A stretch of DNA of 64,000 nt from Nephrocerus scutellatus (lineage: Eukaryota > Arthropoda > Insecta > Diptera > Pipunculidae): NCBI GenBank assembly GCA_947095585.1, contig OX352761.1:57396432-57460431 (forward strand), written 5' to 3'. Shown here in pieces: positions 1 through 10,300 of the stretch; positions within the stretch are counted from its first letter, which is position 1, and every line of letters starts with the position of its first letter. The notes under the pieces were generated by a model. That model did not search any database. It was not told the origin of the DNA and was given only the letters and a program-made list of their open reading frames with translations. Made by a program: the position numbers and the translations under genes.

Positions 1-1967
1 TTGAGTTAAGTAAAGTAAAGTAAAGTAAAAATAGAGATCATGTAAAAGGTGCATAAAACGAAAAATCCCAAAACTTGAGCAAACCAACTTCAAACAGTTT
101 AATTCAAAACCTGAATTAGAGGTGCAAAAATCAAAAAGCAGTTGAACAAAAAAAGGAATTAAAGCGTTTCCAATATGGAACACAGAACAGCATAGCTAAA
201 ATAAAATAAAAAGTTCATAAATTGGTTGATGTACTAGCAGACGGGGGTGAAACGAGCAAACAAAGATTTCTTTTAAATACAATCCAGCAATACAGTGAAA
301 CCATCAGTGACCACCAAACTGTTTTAGTTAATTTAACACTGCTGTTAATAACATTCATTCAACATTTTTTTAATTTTAAATTTTACTTTCCGTACTCCAT
401 TTTTTTTTGGTTTAATGAATTTTTCAATCCTTTTATTTCAATGATCTGTGAATATAAATTCAAGAACAGAGGAAGACTTTGGTCATAAAACAATTTTCTC
501 ATAATTTAACATATTTTCAAGTTAACATCAGTTTAACATTTTTATTTTTGAATATCATTTTTTTTAAATTAATTGGTCTTAAATTTTACTTTCCGTACTC
601 CATTGTTTTGGTTTAATGAATTTTTCAATCCTTTTATTTCAATGATCTGTGAATATTAATTCAAGAACATAGTAAGACCTACGTTGGTCATAAAACAATT
701 TTCTCATAATTTAACATATTTTCAAGTTAACATCAGTTTAACATTTTTATTTTTGAATATCATTTTTTTTTAATTAATTGGTCTAATTAATTTTACATTT
801 TTTTTTTTTTACTGGATTTGTGAACTGCTGATAGCAGTAGTGGAAAGATTTAAAATTTTTTTGCAGCACTTCATCGACTTCTGCTAGCAGGATCTCCTCA
901 AAAGAGCATAACGAGTGAGTAGAAAAAAAAACTTCGTTTTGTTTTTTCCCTTTTTACCATTTGTTTCATATGGTGATTTAACCTCTTTGCACTACTAAAG
1001 GCAGTAGAAATAATTTTACAAAAGGAGAGTTTTAAAAAAAAAAATTTGAACAATTTTTACATTATAATTACATTAAATTTTTTTTGTCTGAATTATATAA
1101 ATTGGATCATACATTTTAATTTTTTTTTTGAAATAATATAAAATAAACGCATGAATTGTAAAGTTGAAAAGAACATGACTTGAGTTCTTTTTGCCTTCGC
1201 CCAGCGGGTCGGAGGTATTTTTCTTTGATTTGCTACTTGTTTATAGTGTTAACACTATGAGCGAGTAGAAGTACTGGTGAAGGTGTGTGGTTGGGGTCGA
1301 CGATCCCGTGGTGGATTCTTCAACGTCTTTCAGATAATGACCTGACGTACCGTGGACTGACGTACGGTGTTTTGACCAATTGCCACGCCCGCGCCCACCT
1401 CCTACCGCCCACACACCAAAAAGTGGGCGGGCTGTGGTGCAAACACCCCTTTTAGGAGGGAGGAGCTGCCAAAGTTTTGAGTATTTTTTTAAAAAAAATC
1501 AATTTTCTAAGTAGTTTGTGGGGGATTTAGGGGTTAATTGGTACCATATGAAAGGTAATAAAATTATCGTTCTTTAAAAAAAATGAAGCCAATCAAACCC
1601 AATTCGGCAGACTTAGAATAAAAAAAACTGACTTTTCCATAAAAGTTAAATAGTGGTCGGGTTTATAGGCAAGTGTAAATGTTGGTATTAAACTAAAGGT
1701 GAATAATAGTTCTACACAGCCATACTATTTTTATGATCGTGGCCCAATTTTAACGGAAGGTGTATCAATTTGTATTTGGTTTATGTGCAGTTTCATATGA
1801 ATGAGTGGTATATCATATGAATGAGTTTTTTTTATACAAAAACAATTAAGTATGTACAATAGAATATTCATAGCTTTTTCAATTTTCACGCTTATGGCAA
1901 TCTGAGGTACACATGTGTTTGTGTGTCGCAGATTTTTTTAATGCAATTTAGTATGTATAATAGAGTA
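1..1967. other. AT-rich non-coding stretch
   Basis: I see no supportable gene here. The sequence is AT-rich with long T runs. It holds a short TAAAG microsatellite at about 8-30, a 203-bp tandem duplication (378-785), a 16-bp perfect palindrome at 1243-1258 (ATAGTGTT/AACACTAT), and a GC-richer patch at about 1190-1450. An 89-codon open stretch at 222-488 has low-complexity Phe/Ile-rich composition and no recognisable motif, so I do not call it. Confidence 0.6.
378..785. repeat. Tandem duplication, 203-bp period, two copies
   Basis: The segment starting AAATTTTACTTTCCG at 378 recurs at 581 and stays nearly identical to about 785. The two copies differ by small indels in T runs and a few substitutions near 480 and 680. 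It is non-coding and not obviously part of a known element. Confidence 0.85.
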
Positions 1968-2008
1968 CAGTAAAACCTGCCAATCGGGACACTCTATAAT
2001 CGGACCAC
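1968..2008 (+). repeat. Left terminal inverted repeat of the pogo element
   Basis: Starts CAGTAAAACCTG directly after TA (1966-1967) and contains AATCGGGACAC and ATAATCGGACC blocks, as expected for pogo/Tigger termini. The block is echoed at about 2050-2078. The right partner was not found. Confidence 0.65.
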
Positions 2009-2396
2009 ACCTTATGCTTTCTCTGCTATTTTCAATACAATTTTCCCTATATAATCGGGACACCTGCTAATCGGACCATGGACCACTACTATGCTATGCG
2101 TTGCTTAATGTATTTACCTGACTAAGTGGACTATGTGTAGAAAGAGATATGTATATGTACCTACATTTCATTTTTTTCCGTTCTTTAACATTCCTATTAG
2201 GGGATTCCCCATGTTATGTCAAACTCAGCATTTCGTTCGTCGTTTGCGCTTTCATTAATTGGTGGTTCCCCTTTTTTAAGTTGTTTGATGTCAAAGGATT
2301 TTTGGAGTCAGTTGAATCAATTTGCATAAGACGAACGCGTCGCATCGGTATAATTTTCAGTTTTTATTTAAGTGAACAGAATTTTAAAAAGAAAAA

Positions 2397-2978
2397 ATGA
2401 ATAAGCGTAATTACCGCGAACTTGACATTGAAAACAAATTTCAAGTTTTAAAGTGTTACGAAGAGGAACATTTGTCTCAAAGAGGTTTTGCACAGAAATT
2501 TGGTTGTAGCAAAAGTCAGATCCAAAGAATTTTAAGTACCAAAGAGGAAATAAAATTGGCGTTTGAAAAGTTTGCTGTTTTTAAACGAAAACGCATAAAA
2601 TCTTGTTTATCTTTTGCCGAAATTTAAGTGGTTCAGCTTAGCTAGAGAAAAGAATGTGCCAATATCGGGTACGATTCTGCAAGCTAAGGCAACAAATCTT
2701 AAGATTGACAATTTCAATGCTTCTAATGGATGGCTCGAATCCTTCAAAGTGCGACACAACATTGTTTTTAAAATTCTTTGCGGGGAAGGCGCTGATGTTG
2801 ATACTGCTACATGTCAGGATTTTAAGAAAATTTTAAAAGCTATCTGTGATGGTTATGACCCTAAAAACATTTTCAACTTGGATGAAACTGCGTTGTTTTT
2901 TAAAGCAACACCTACAAAGTCTCTTCAACTTAAAAATGAAAAATGCAGCGGGGGTAAACTTTTGAAGGAAAGACCGAC
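2397..2978 (+). pseudogene. pogo transposase, N-terminal part
   Basis: The ATG at 2397 opens a CENP-B/psq-type helix-turn-helix region (residues about 1-50, motif SQRGFAQKFGCSKSQIQRIL). After a frameshift near 2600-2630 the frame starting about 2614 gives the second CENP-B-like DNA-binding domain (WFSLAREKNVPISGTILQ) and the start of the DDE_1 catalytic domain (NIFNLDETALFF, with the first catalytic Asp). Family knowledge: this protein binds the terminal repeats and catalyses cut-and-paste transposition in the nucleus. Reading stops at 2978, where a Gypsy LTR is inserted; the continuation lies at 7551. The frameshift and the insertion make it inactive. Confidence 0.8.
2975..2978. repeat. Left target-site duplication (CGAC) of Gypsy A
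   Basis: CGAC at 2975-2978 precedes the 5' LTR and TGAC at 7547-7550 follows the 3' LTR. Four bases with one mismatch fits the 4-bp duplication of Ty3/Gypsy integrases. Removing the element and one copy restores the pogo reading frame across the junction (RPTV before, ALICSA after). Confidence 0.7.
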
Positions 2979-3586
2979 TGTAGTGTATACCTACCATAGC
3001 ACACACCACGCCAAGAAAACGATAAGAAAACTATTTTCCATGTACACTAAATATAGAAATACGCACACGCACCAGTTGCTGACACATTTAAAGTAAACAT
3101 CAGCGATAAGCCACAATATATCACACTTTTTATGATAGGCACCCAATGCATTTGAATACTCAGAATAAGGGTCAAATGCATTGATAGAATAATTAAAGTA
3201 AAACATCCCTTTATGTAAAAACCCTATTTCCCTATTATGTAGATTCATATAGTATGTAAGTATTAGTATAACAAATTTTGTATAAAAAGGAACGAAATCT
3301 AAATAAAACAGATCAGTATTCTTCAAACCAGATATAGGAGTTCTTCTCAATTTATTTTGGTTAAAGCGCTGCTTGTTATATCAATAACATCCGCAGCACT
3401 GGATAGGTTGCAGCCCCTGCAAGATCCACTTTTCTCTGTGTAGGTTGTCATTCCACTCCTGCGACCATACAAAAATAGTAATGGACTTATAACAAAAGAC
3501 ATTGACTCATGACTCCACGTTGCCCACTTATTAATACATCACTACTTGGCAACCCAATGAAATAACGTTTTTAATATTTCATTACA
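2979..3586 (+). repeat. Gypsy A 5' LTR
   Basis: 608 bp, starting TGTAGTGTATACC and ending TTCATTACA. It differs from the 3' LTR at two sites, near 3193 (AATTAAAG versus AAGTAAAG) and near 3265 (TATTAG versus TATTTG). A minus-strand open frame of 119 codons runs inside both LTRs; it is an accident of the LTR sequence and is not called. Confidence 0.92.
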
Positions 3587-3600
3587 TGGCGATCCTGCAA
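3587..3600 (+). other. Candidate primer-binding site of Gypsy A
   Basis: TGGCGATCCTGC starts at the base after the 5' LTR, the position where insect Gypsy elements carry the tRNA-complementary site beginning TGGCG. It resembles the arginine-tRNA type used by the 412/mdg1 group, but I could not match it to a tRNA. Confidence 0.5.
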
Positions 3601-4279
3601 ACACGCGCACTATTTTTTTAATATTTTTTTTAAACAAATAAAATTTTAAAATTTTTTTCTCACAAAAGATCCTGCGAAAAGATCCTAATATGACAACATT
3701 AAAGGAAACGCTAATCCTAAAATTAATTTTTAATACTGAAAACTAAAAGTCCTGCTACACACTGCTACACACTAGGAAAATTTTACACTTTTCACAAATG
3801 TTCATCACAAATCAAAAATGTTCATCCTCATATCACATGACGAAAATTCGGACCAAAACCTGCATTTATTATACCTAGTCTGATCTAGTATACATAATTA
3901 TTTTTCAAACTCAAAGAACAGATCAACAAATACAAACGCGACAAGATGAGGCAGACTAAATTTCAAAAGAACTGGACAACAACCTCTTCAAATAAGAAAA
4001 AATTCAAGACTAGATACAAATTTCAAAAACCCTGGCAACTTTTGATATATTTTATATAGTAGAAAATTAATCAATACAAAAACTATACACTTGTACATAA
4101 AATATTTCTAAAAAAAAAAAAAAAAATTTTAATTCTTAATCAATAAAATTTTTTACATACTCTTTTAAAATTTAATAAAAATATTACATATATTACATTT
4201 ATTTGCATCATATCATATTATATTACATGCGTGACCAAATTAGAATTAACGAATTAACAGTACAAATTACACAGAAAAT
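3601..4279 (+). other. Gypsy A untranslated leader
   Basis: Non-coding, very AT-rich sequence between the primer-binding site and the Gag start. It holds A and T runs and no credible open frame. A leader of this kind is usual between the LTR and Gag. Confidence 0.6.
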
Positions 4280-5062
4280 ATGGCTACATTTAATTTATAC
4301 ACGGCAATGGAAGCCATCCCTATATTCACAGGAAACTACAAAGAGTTAGATAGTTTCTTGAAAATTATAGAATTAATAAATAAAACTCTCACAGAAACCG
4401 CGAAGGCAGACTTGTTAGAATTCGTTTTTCACGTAAAACTAAGTCCAAACGTGAAATCAACCTTACACACACAACCACCAAATCTAGAAACTCTGAACAC
4501 TGAACTCAGAACTAGATACAAATCAGTAACAACAATACCACACATTCACACATCCCTTACACAAACCACACAAAGAAATTTCTCTGTCACAGCATACAAG
4601 GACAGAATAACAAACCTGATAACCGACCTAAATAGATTGCAAATAGACAACCTCGGTACAACAACCGAAAACGAAAAATCAATCATAACAAAGATGAACG
4701 ATACCTACGCACTAAACATACTTAAAAATGGACTAAAGGATGAGCTCAAATCTACAATATTTGCCGCTCAACCAAAAACATTCACTGAAGCAACTAACCT
4801 TGCTTTAGAAATAGAGAAAGAGCATTCAAAAAGCATAATGCATTTCAATAAAAATCGACCAACAAATTACAACCAACAGAGCAATAATGGAACCTACAAC
4901 TATAGAAGGCAACAAAATAACTATAGCTCGCCACAGAACAGATACAACAACAGCTATAGACAACCAAACATACCACACGGCTATAGCCATAGACAATCAA
5001 ACAATAATTTCAACAATAATACACACAGGCAAAACCATAGACAAAACCCAAGCCAGTCATAG
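4280..5062 (+). CDS. Gypsy A Gag-like protein
   Basis: The 260-residue frame starts at an ATG in a clear context. The first about 185 residues are alpha-helical in character and include LNILKNGLKDELK, a conserved feature of Gypsy-family Gag. The last about 65 residues are rich in Asn, Gln, Arg and Tyr, so they may bind RNA; no CCHC zinc knuckle is present. Family role: Gag forms the cytoplasmic virus-like particle that packages element RNA. The frame ends at TAG 5060-5062, just past the point where the pol remnant begins in another frame, so the natural C-terminus (and any knuckle) may have been lost with the internal deletion. Confidence 0.8.
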   Translation: MATFNLYTAMEAIPIFTGNYKELDSFLKIIELINKTLTETAKADLLEFVFHVKLSPNVKSTLHTQPPNLETLNTELRTRYKSVTTIPHIHTSLTQTTQRNFSVTAYKDRITNLITDLNRLQIDNLGTTTENEKSIITKMNDTYALNILKNGLKDELKSTIFAAQPKTFTEATNLALEIEKEHSKSIMHFNKNRPTNYNQQSNNGTYNYRRQQNNYSSPQNRYNNSYRQPNIPHGYSHRQSNNNFNNNTHRQNHRQNPSQS

Positions 5063-6828
5063 AAAAAGAACTCCTAGCTATACACTGGAGTATAAATTTT
5101 TTCAAACCCTATCTCTATGGAAGAAAGTTCACAGTAGTCACGGACCATAGACCACTAGCATTATTCACTCATAGCAATCCCTCGTCAAAGATGACGAGAA
5201 TACGTTTAGACCTTTGTGACTATGATTTCGACATAGTTTACAAAAAAGGCAAACTCAATACGAACGCCGATGCTTTATCTAGGATACAAATTAACTCCGA
5301 CATATTAAAAGAAATGATACCAAAAGAAGCCAACGAAAAGGCAAAGAAAACACTCGTAATAACAAGGGGCATGTCTAATAAAGACAAAATAATTAACAAT
5401 AATTCGGAGAAATGCAACTCTCAACTGAAGCCTGTAACCCGGCCGGTACAACTTCAAATATGGGAATGCACGTCCATCAATGATATAAAAAATATAAGGG
5501 AACTTAAATTTACAGTCGACAAAAATATACAAAATTGCAAAATTAATATCGATAATAAATACGTGCACGTTGGTTGTAGTGATAATTCAGCGAATCTAGA
5601 TTCGATACTGAAGAAGCTAGCATCCAGGATGAATAAAGAAAATATAAAAGAATTAGCGCTCAAAAATAATGATGAAATAATGAAAGTATATACAAAAGAA
5701 GAATTTAAAGAAGCATATGCAAAAGTAAGAATTAATAGCAAGTATCCCAATTTAAAAATTTTAATATATGCCGCCCCAAGAAGAATAGAAGATGAAATAA
5801 CTAAATACAAGTTAATAGACGAGTATCATAATTCAACATACGGAGGACACCAAGGTGTAAGAAAAACAATAATAAAGCTAAAGCAAAAATATATATGGAA
5901 AAACATGAGTAAGATGGTCAAGAATTTCATTACAAACTGCGACCTATGTGCCGGAAACAAACAAACCAGACATATAAAAGAACCACTAACGACAACAGAC
6001 ACTCCATCCGACAGTTTTCAGACAGTAACAATAGACACTGTATGACCCCTACGAATCTCTAATGATAATAGATACATCCTAACCATGCAATGCGAATTAA
6101 CAAAATACGTAATTGCACATCCTATAACATCAAAAGACGCACAGACAATAGCCAAGACACTAGTCGAACAAGTCATATTAAAATACGGACTTTTCAAAAT
6201 TTTAAAATCGGACAATGGTACAGAATTCACGAACGAACTACTAAAGAACATATGCGAACTTCTTAAAATTAAACAAAATTTTTCAACACCTTATCACCAT
6301 CAGACACTAGGCACCGTCGAACGAAACCACAGGGTAATGAACGAATATCTTTTAGCATTTACAGAAAATAACGAATGGGACAAATGGATCCCATATTACA
6401 CATTCGCTTACAATACAACACCACACATTGACACAGGTTATTCACCTTTTGAGTTAGTTTTTGGAAAACTAGCAACCCTGCCTAGCGACATAGAAAGTAA
6501 CAACACGAAAATATACGATCTCGACAATTACGTAAATGAATTACGAATCAGATTAAAATCAGCTCTAAAGAGAGCCAAAGAAATAACAAATAAGGTTAAA
6601 ATGAAAAGAACTCTAGAACATAAAAATAACTATACAAATAAACTTAAAGCTAAAATAGGCGATTTAGTATTAATAAAAGTAGAAAATAGGAACAAAAGCC
6701 AAAGTCCATACAAAGGACCATATGAAATTGTAAAAAAAAATGGTGTGAACACCATAGTAAACATAAATGGTATCAACAAAGAATATCACAACAACCAACT
6801 GAAACTGTACAAACCTAGTATAAGCTAA
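5053..6828 (+). pseudogene. Gypsy A pol remnant: RNase H tail plus integrase
   Basis: The frame begins abruptly in RNase H (EKELLAIHW, then VVTDHRPLALF and NADALSRI), showing that protease and RT were deleted. Integrase follows: an HHCC zinc domain (YHNSTYGGHQG ... CDLCAGNK), then the catalytic core with its Asp residues (TIDTV at about 6040; SDNGTEF at about 6210) and Glu (TVERNHR at about 6320). The C-terminal segment includes SPYKGPYEI. A single in-frame TGA at 6043-6045 sits where the family has Gly in the TVGPL motif, just after the first catalytic Asp. Apart from that stop, the integrase is open to 6828. Without readthrough no full integrase can be made. Confidence 0.85.
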
Positions 6829-6925
6829 CTATTCATATATATAGATTAATATTCTATTGTAATATAAAATTTCACTTTTTTTTTATATAAAATTTTTCTT
6901 TTTTTATTAAAATAAAAATTTTTTC

Positions 6926-6938
6926 TAAAGGGTGAGGG
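6926..6938 (+). other. Polypurine tract of Gypsy A
   Basis: AAAGGGTGAGGG lies immediately before the 3' LTR start at 6939. A purine-rich run here is the standard plus-strand primer for LTR retrotransposons. Confidence 0.65.
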
Positions 6939-7546
6939 TGTAGTGTATACCTACCATAGCACACACCACGCCAAGAAAACGATAAGAAAACTATTTTCCA
7001 TGTACACTAAATATAGAAATACGCACACGCACCAGTTGCTGACACATTTAAAGTAAACATCAGCGATAAGCCACAATATATCACACTTTTTATGATAGGC
7101 ACCCAATGCATTTGAATACTCAGAATAAGGGTCAAATGCATTGATAGAATAAGTAAAGTAAAACATCCCTTTATGTAAAAACCCTATTTCCCTATTATGT
7201 AGATTCATATAGTATGTAAGTATTTGTATAACAAATTTTGTATAAAAAGGAACGAAATCTAAATAAAACAGATCAGTATTCTTCAAACCAGATATAGGAG
7301 TTCTTCTCAATTTATTTTGGTTAAAGCGCTGCTTGTTATATCAATAACATCCGCAGCACTGGATAGGTTGCAGCCCCTGCAAGATCCACTTTTCTCTGTG
7401 TAGGTTGTCATTCCACTCCTGCGACCATACAAAAATAGTAATGGACTTATAACAAAAGACATTGACTCATGACTCCACGTTGCCCACTTATTAATACATC
7501 ACTACTTGGCAACCCAATGAAATAACGTTTTTAATATTTCATTACA
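6939..7546 (+). repeat. Gypsy A 3' LTR
   Basis: 608 bp and two substitutions from the 5' LTR. It ends ATTACA and is followed by TGAC (7547-7550), the partner of CGAC at 2975-2978. Confidence 0.92.
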
Positions 7547-7550
7547 TGAC

Positions 7551-8073
7551 AGTAGCTTTAATTTGCAGTGCGGTGGGAGAAAAAGAGCGGTAAGATAGTT
7601 TTTTATAAAAAAAAAATTCGTTAGCTTACTTGTTTTGCTACCAACAAGCAAAGCCGCCAAGCCCCGAGCTTTCAAAAAGATGAATATCGAAAAAGCATTA
7701 GGCATAACTTGGAGAAGCAATAAAAAGGCTTGGATGAACTCTGTTTTGTTTCGAGAGTGGCTTACCTCTTTCGACAAAAAATTATCAAACAAAACTGAAA
7801 GGTTCTTGTTTTTGCAGACAACGCTCCTTCTCATGTTATAAGTGGATTAAAAAACGTCGATCTAAAGTTATTTCCTGCAAACACAACATTCTCACATTCA
7901 AAGACGCATTTTCGCATTTGGACTTGTTAAAAGACTTCTCGTGTGAAAATGGGTTGGATGAAGTATGGTCGTTATGGTTAAATAGCTGTTCTCAAAAATT
8001 GTTGGCAGCGTTCAAGGATAATGCTGTGGTTCAAAGAAAAATTACCGATTTTTTTTCTCAACAGACAAATTAA
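7551..8073 (+). pseudogene. pogo transposase, C-terminal part
   Basis: The reading resumes after the Gypsy insertion. It contains the DDE_1 middle (AFKKMNIEKALGITWRSNKKAWM from 7667), then, after a frameshift near 7820, DNAPSHV with the second catalytic Asp, and after another frame change the C-terminus ending at TAA 8071-8073. The stretch between the second Asp and the C-terminus is too short, so the third catalytic residue appears deleted. The last residues are QRKITDFF (8032-8055), which fits the PCNA-interaction consensus QxxIxxFF. A PCNA-binding motif is known for the Drosophila pogo transposase, so this is a recognisable family trait. Confidence 0.75.
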
Positions 8074-8679
8074 CATACATATGTACCTATGTACATACAT
8101 ACATATATATGTACATTATGTAGTACATTAATTACAATAACAAATACCGATGTATTCAAACAGAAAAAAACAACCCATAAAAATTAAAATTTTTCATCTA
8201 AATTCTCTAATCGCAGAAATTGATATTGGAGCCCCTCGATCCTGGGACATTTTTTTTTATTGTAGAAGAAAATCATCGAAACAAACATTTGACATCAGAT
8301 GTTAAAATTGAAAAAGCTCAGATCATTTTATTCTGAGCACTTAGAGCACGCTCATACTCTGAGCAAATAAGAAACACGAACATTTATCTTGAGAACTCTT
8401 TGACTGCTCTGAACTAATTTATGAAAACGCCAAATGACAGAATATTGTGAAAACTTGTTGTTCTATCTGTAAGTTGATATCGACAACAAAAAAAACGACA
8501 TCAATAAAAATACAATTCAGTATATAATAAAAATGTAAGTTAAAGTAAGCATAAAACATGTATGTCTCGTTTCATTTGCTGGGTTCATTTGTGCGTGCAC
8601 TAAGATTTCTCTCTCTCTCTCCACCACCACCAAAACCATGCAGCGCAGCCGACTGCGCAGCACACACCGCACACAGTCC
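8074..8679. other. Non-coding; TACATA microsatellite
   Basis: No gene is visible. A degenerate CATACATATGTAC/TACATA microsatellite lies at about 8074-8125. The rest is AT-rich, with a CT run at about 8608-8622 followed by CCACCA repeats. Confidence 0.5.
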
Positions 8680-9000
8680 ATAAAGGGCGACGAATATCTG
8701 ATGCCAGTACAGATATTTAAAAAATGTATAAGGGCCTTGCGGCCGAACCCGAGACCCGATCACTACCAAATTTTCGAAAAAGTATTGTTTATTGGGTATA
8801 CACATGTGTGTAAAATTTGAAGAAAATCGGGTAAATTTTTTAAAATTTTTGTTTGGGAGCCCCCCGACCCCGCAGCCCGAGGGGCCTCAAAATTAAATAA
8901 AAAGTGTTGTCTCCGGAAATACGCATGATCGCAAGAATCCACGACAGACGACCGACCGACGACCGACCGACGACCCACGGGCAAGTGAAGTTAATATAGA
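8680..9000 (-). repeat. Dispersed GC-rich module repeat, minus-strand copy
   Basis: Read on the minus strand, this shows the same order of blocks as 43230-43440: TTAAATTCTCTATAT, ACTTCACTTGCCCGTGG, a CGGTCGGTCGTC run, TCTGTCGTGGA and CTTGCGAT. A GGCCCC-rich block and CTTCAAATTTTACACACATGTG follow. A second, more diverged module lies at 8680-8780. The family recurs at 43230, 45096, 45480, 50521 and 60291. The function is unknown. It could be part of a non-autonomous transposon. Confidence 0.7.
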
Positions 9001-9666
9001 GAATTTAAAAAGTAAACTTTATTGGATTTAACTTTGTCTATTAAAGTGGATCTGTTCGTGGAATTCATGAAGTTAGCGAGAAAGTTACAGAGCCCCTTAA
9101 TTCCCAAGCCGAAAATTTCTGAGCTGCATGGATGGAGATGAGCATTGATCAGAGTCAGAATATTTATCAGACTCAGAAATTTATTAAACAAGCAAGAAAA
9201 AGTTATTTACAGAACTCATGCATTATACCTACTGGAGATATAATGTAAAAAAAATGCATTTGTAAGCTTACCTCCAGGGTAATGTGGAAATAGCTTAGTA
9301 TATTACAATTTCTTGGTTCTCTTTTTATACAAATTATATTTTAATTATAGTTTTCTAATTAGTACTTGGTACTGTATATTCATATTATTATATAAATTTT
9401 AAATTTGGAGTTTCCGCTAAACCAGATACCAATTTTCGAGAACTGCTCCATGGGGGCTTTCGGGAGAGATGTGTCCCAAAGCCCTAACCCATTGTATGCT
9501 TTACTGTCATTTTGATGAAATGAAATGCCACGCCCCTAAAAATGGCATGGCTGTGTCGGTAAAATTTACAGCTTTCATTTGGTACCAATTAACCCCCTCC
9601 TTCGCGTCACTGATAAAAACGCACTTTTCTGAAAATAAATACAATCTTTAGAAGCCTCTCTCTTAG
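9001..9666. other. Non-coding; weak repeat relation to 1380-1560
   Basis: No gene is visible. The block TTGGTACCAATTAACCCC at about 9579-9597 is the reverse complement of a block at about 1530-1550 (GGGGTTAATTGGTACCA), and flanking C-rich words (CCACGCCC) also recur, suggesting two old copies of one element in opposite orientation. Confidence 0.4.
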
Positions 9667-10300
9667 AAAGGGGGCGTGTATCGTCAATGCATTGCTATAG
9701 ATAAGAAGGATCTAGGCCGTACCGGGCTAGTCACAATGGAAATTGATCTGGAAAAGGATGGACCCGTCGTGTTTCAACCGTACAAAGTACCATATGCCAA
9801 AAGAGAAAACCTTGCATCAATAATCGCAGAACTACAATAAGGCGGCATCATCAAAGAATCGCAATCAGACTTTGCTTCCCCGGTTATTCTTGTCAAGAAG
9901 AAACACGGGGAGGACCGGATGTGTGTGGATTATAAGCGGCTTAATAAACTAACCAAAAAGATAAAGTTCCCGCTACCACTAATCGAAGAGCAATTAAATA
10001 AATTATCTGGGTACAAATATTTCAACGTACTGGACCTGGCTTCCAGGTACTATCAAATACCTATTAGGGCAGAGCATACTCGCTACACCGCATTCATTAC
10101 CCCAGATGGATTCTACGAGTTCCTAACGATGCCGTTCGGGCTTGTAAATGCGCCATCAATTTTCCAGAAGATGATGAATGCAATAGTTCAGAAAATGAAG
10201 CCGGACACCATAATTAGCTACATGGACGACGTGGTACTCCCATCTAACTCGATCGAGGAAGGAATGGAAAAACTAGAAAGGTTTTTAAGTTTGTTGAAAC
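9667..10300 (+). pseudogene. Gypsy C: reverse-transcriptase fragment with YMDD box
   Basis: One frame reads through the N-terminal RT region (DLGRTGLVTMEIDL), then, after an in-frame TAA at about 9838, SPVILVKKKHG, MCVDYKRLNK, FNVLDLASRYYQIPI (first catalytic Asp), TMPFGLVNAPSIFQ and IISYMDDVV, which carries the paired catalytic Asp residues. These are the ordered motifs of a Ty3/Gypsy RT. The Gag, protease and 5' end are absent. The coding sequence stops being pol-like at about 10300, where it runs in frame into the 118-bp satellite, so the last about 20 codons to the stop are satellite sequence. It belongs to a different Gypsy lineage from the elements at 2979 and 11403. Confidence 0.85.

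Larger units (their letters stand above)
2979..7546 (+). mobile_element. Gypsy A: internally deleted LTR retrotransposon inserted in pogo
   Basis: Two 608-bp LTRs (2979-3586 and 6939-7546) differ at only two positions. Both begin TGTAGTG and end ATTACA. A primer-binding-like site follows the 5' LTR and a purine-rich tract precedes the 3' LTR. Inside are a Gag frame, then a direct join to the C-terminal half of RNase H and a full-length integrase. Protease, reverse transcriptase and the start of RNase H are missing, and no envelope gene is present. The TGTAGT start, TGGCGA primer site and lack of env resemble the 412/mdg1 lineage (inference). The copy cannot reverse-transcribe itself. Confidence 0.9.
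1968..8073 (+). mobile_element. pogo/Tigger-type DNA transposon, split by a Gypsy insertion
   Basis: The element opens at 1968 with CAGTAAAACCTGCCAATCGG right after a TA dinucleotide (1966-1967). This is the terminal inverted repeat style and TA target site known for pogo/Tigger elements, and a related motif (ataatcgggacac) follows near 2052. A CENP-B-type helix-turn-helix and a DDE transposase follow on the + strand. The coding region is broken at 2978 by a Gypsy element and resumes at 7551. No matching right terminal repeat is visible after 8073, so the 3' end is lost or too diverged to see. Several frameshifts make it non-autonomous. Confidence 0.8.

Noticed and set aside
222..488. 88-codon open frame near the window start
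   Set aside because: Low-complexity Phe/Ile-rich content, no ATG start, and its second half is the non-coding 203-bp tandem repeat.
1243..1258. 16-bp perfect palindrome as a possible operator or transposon target
   Set aside because: Single occurrence with no gene or element end beside it; expected occasionally by chance in AT-rich DNA.
2991..3350. Minus-strand 119-codon open frame, repeated at 6951-7310
   Set aside because: It lies wholly inside the two LTRs of Gypsy A and has no recognisable domain; its duplication is explained by the LTRs.
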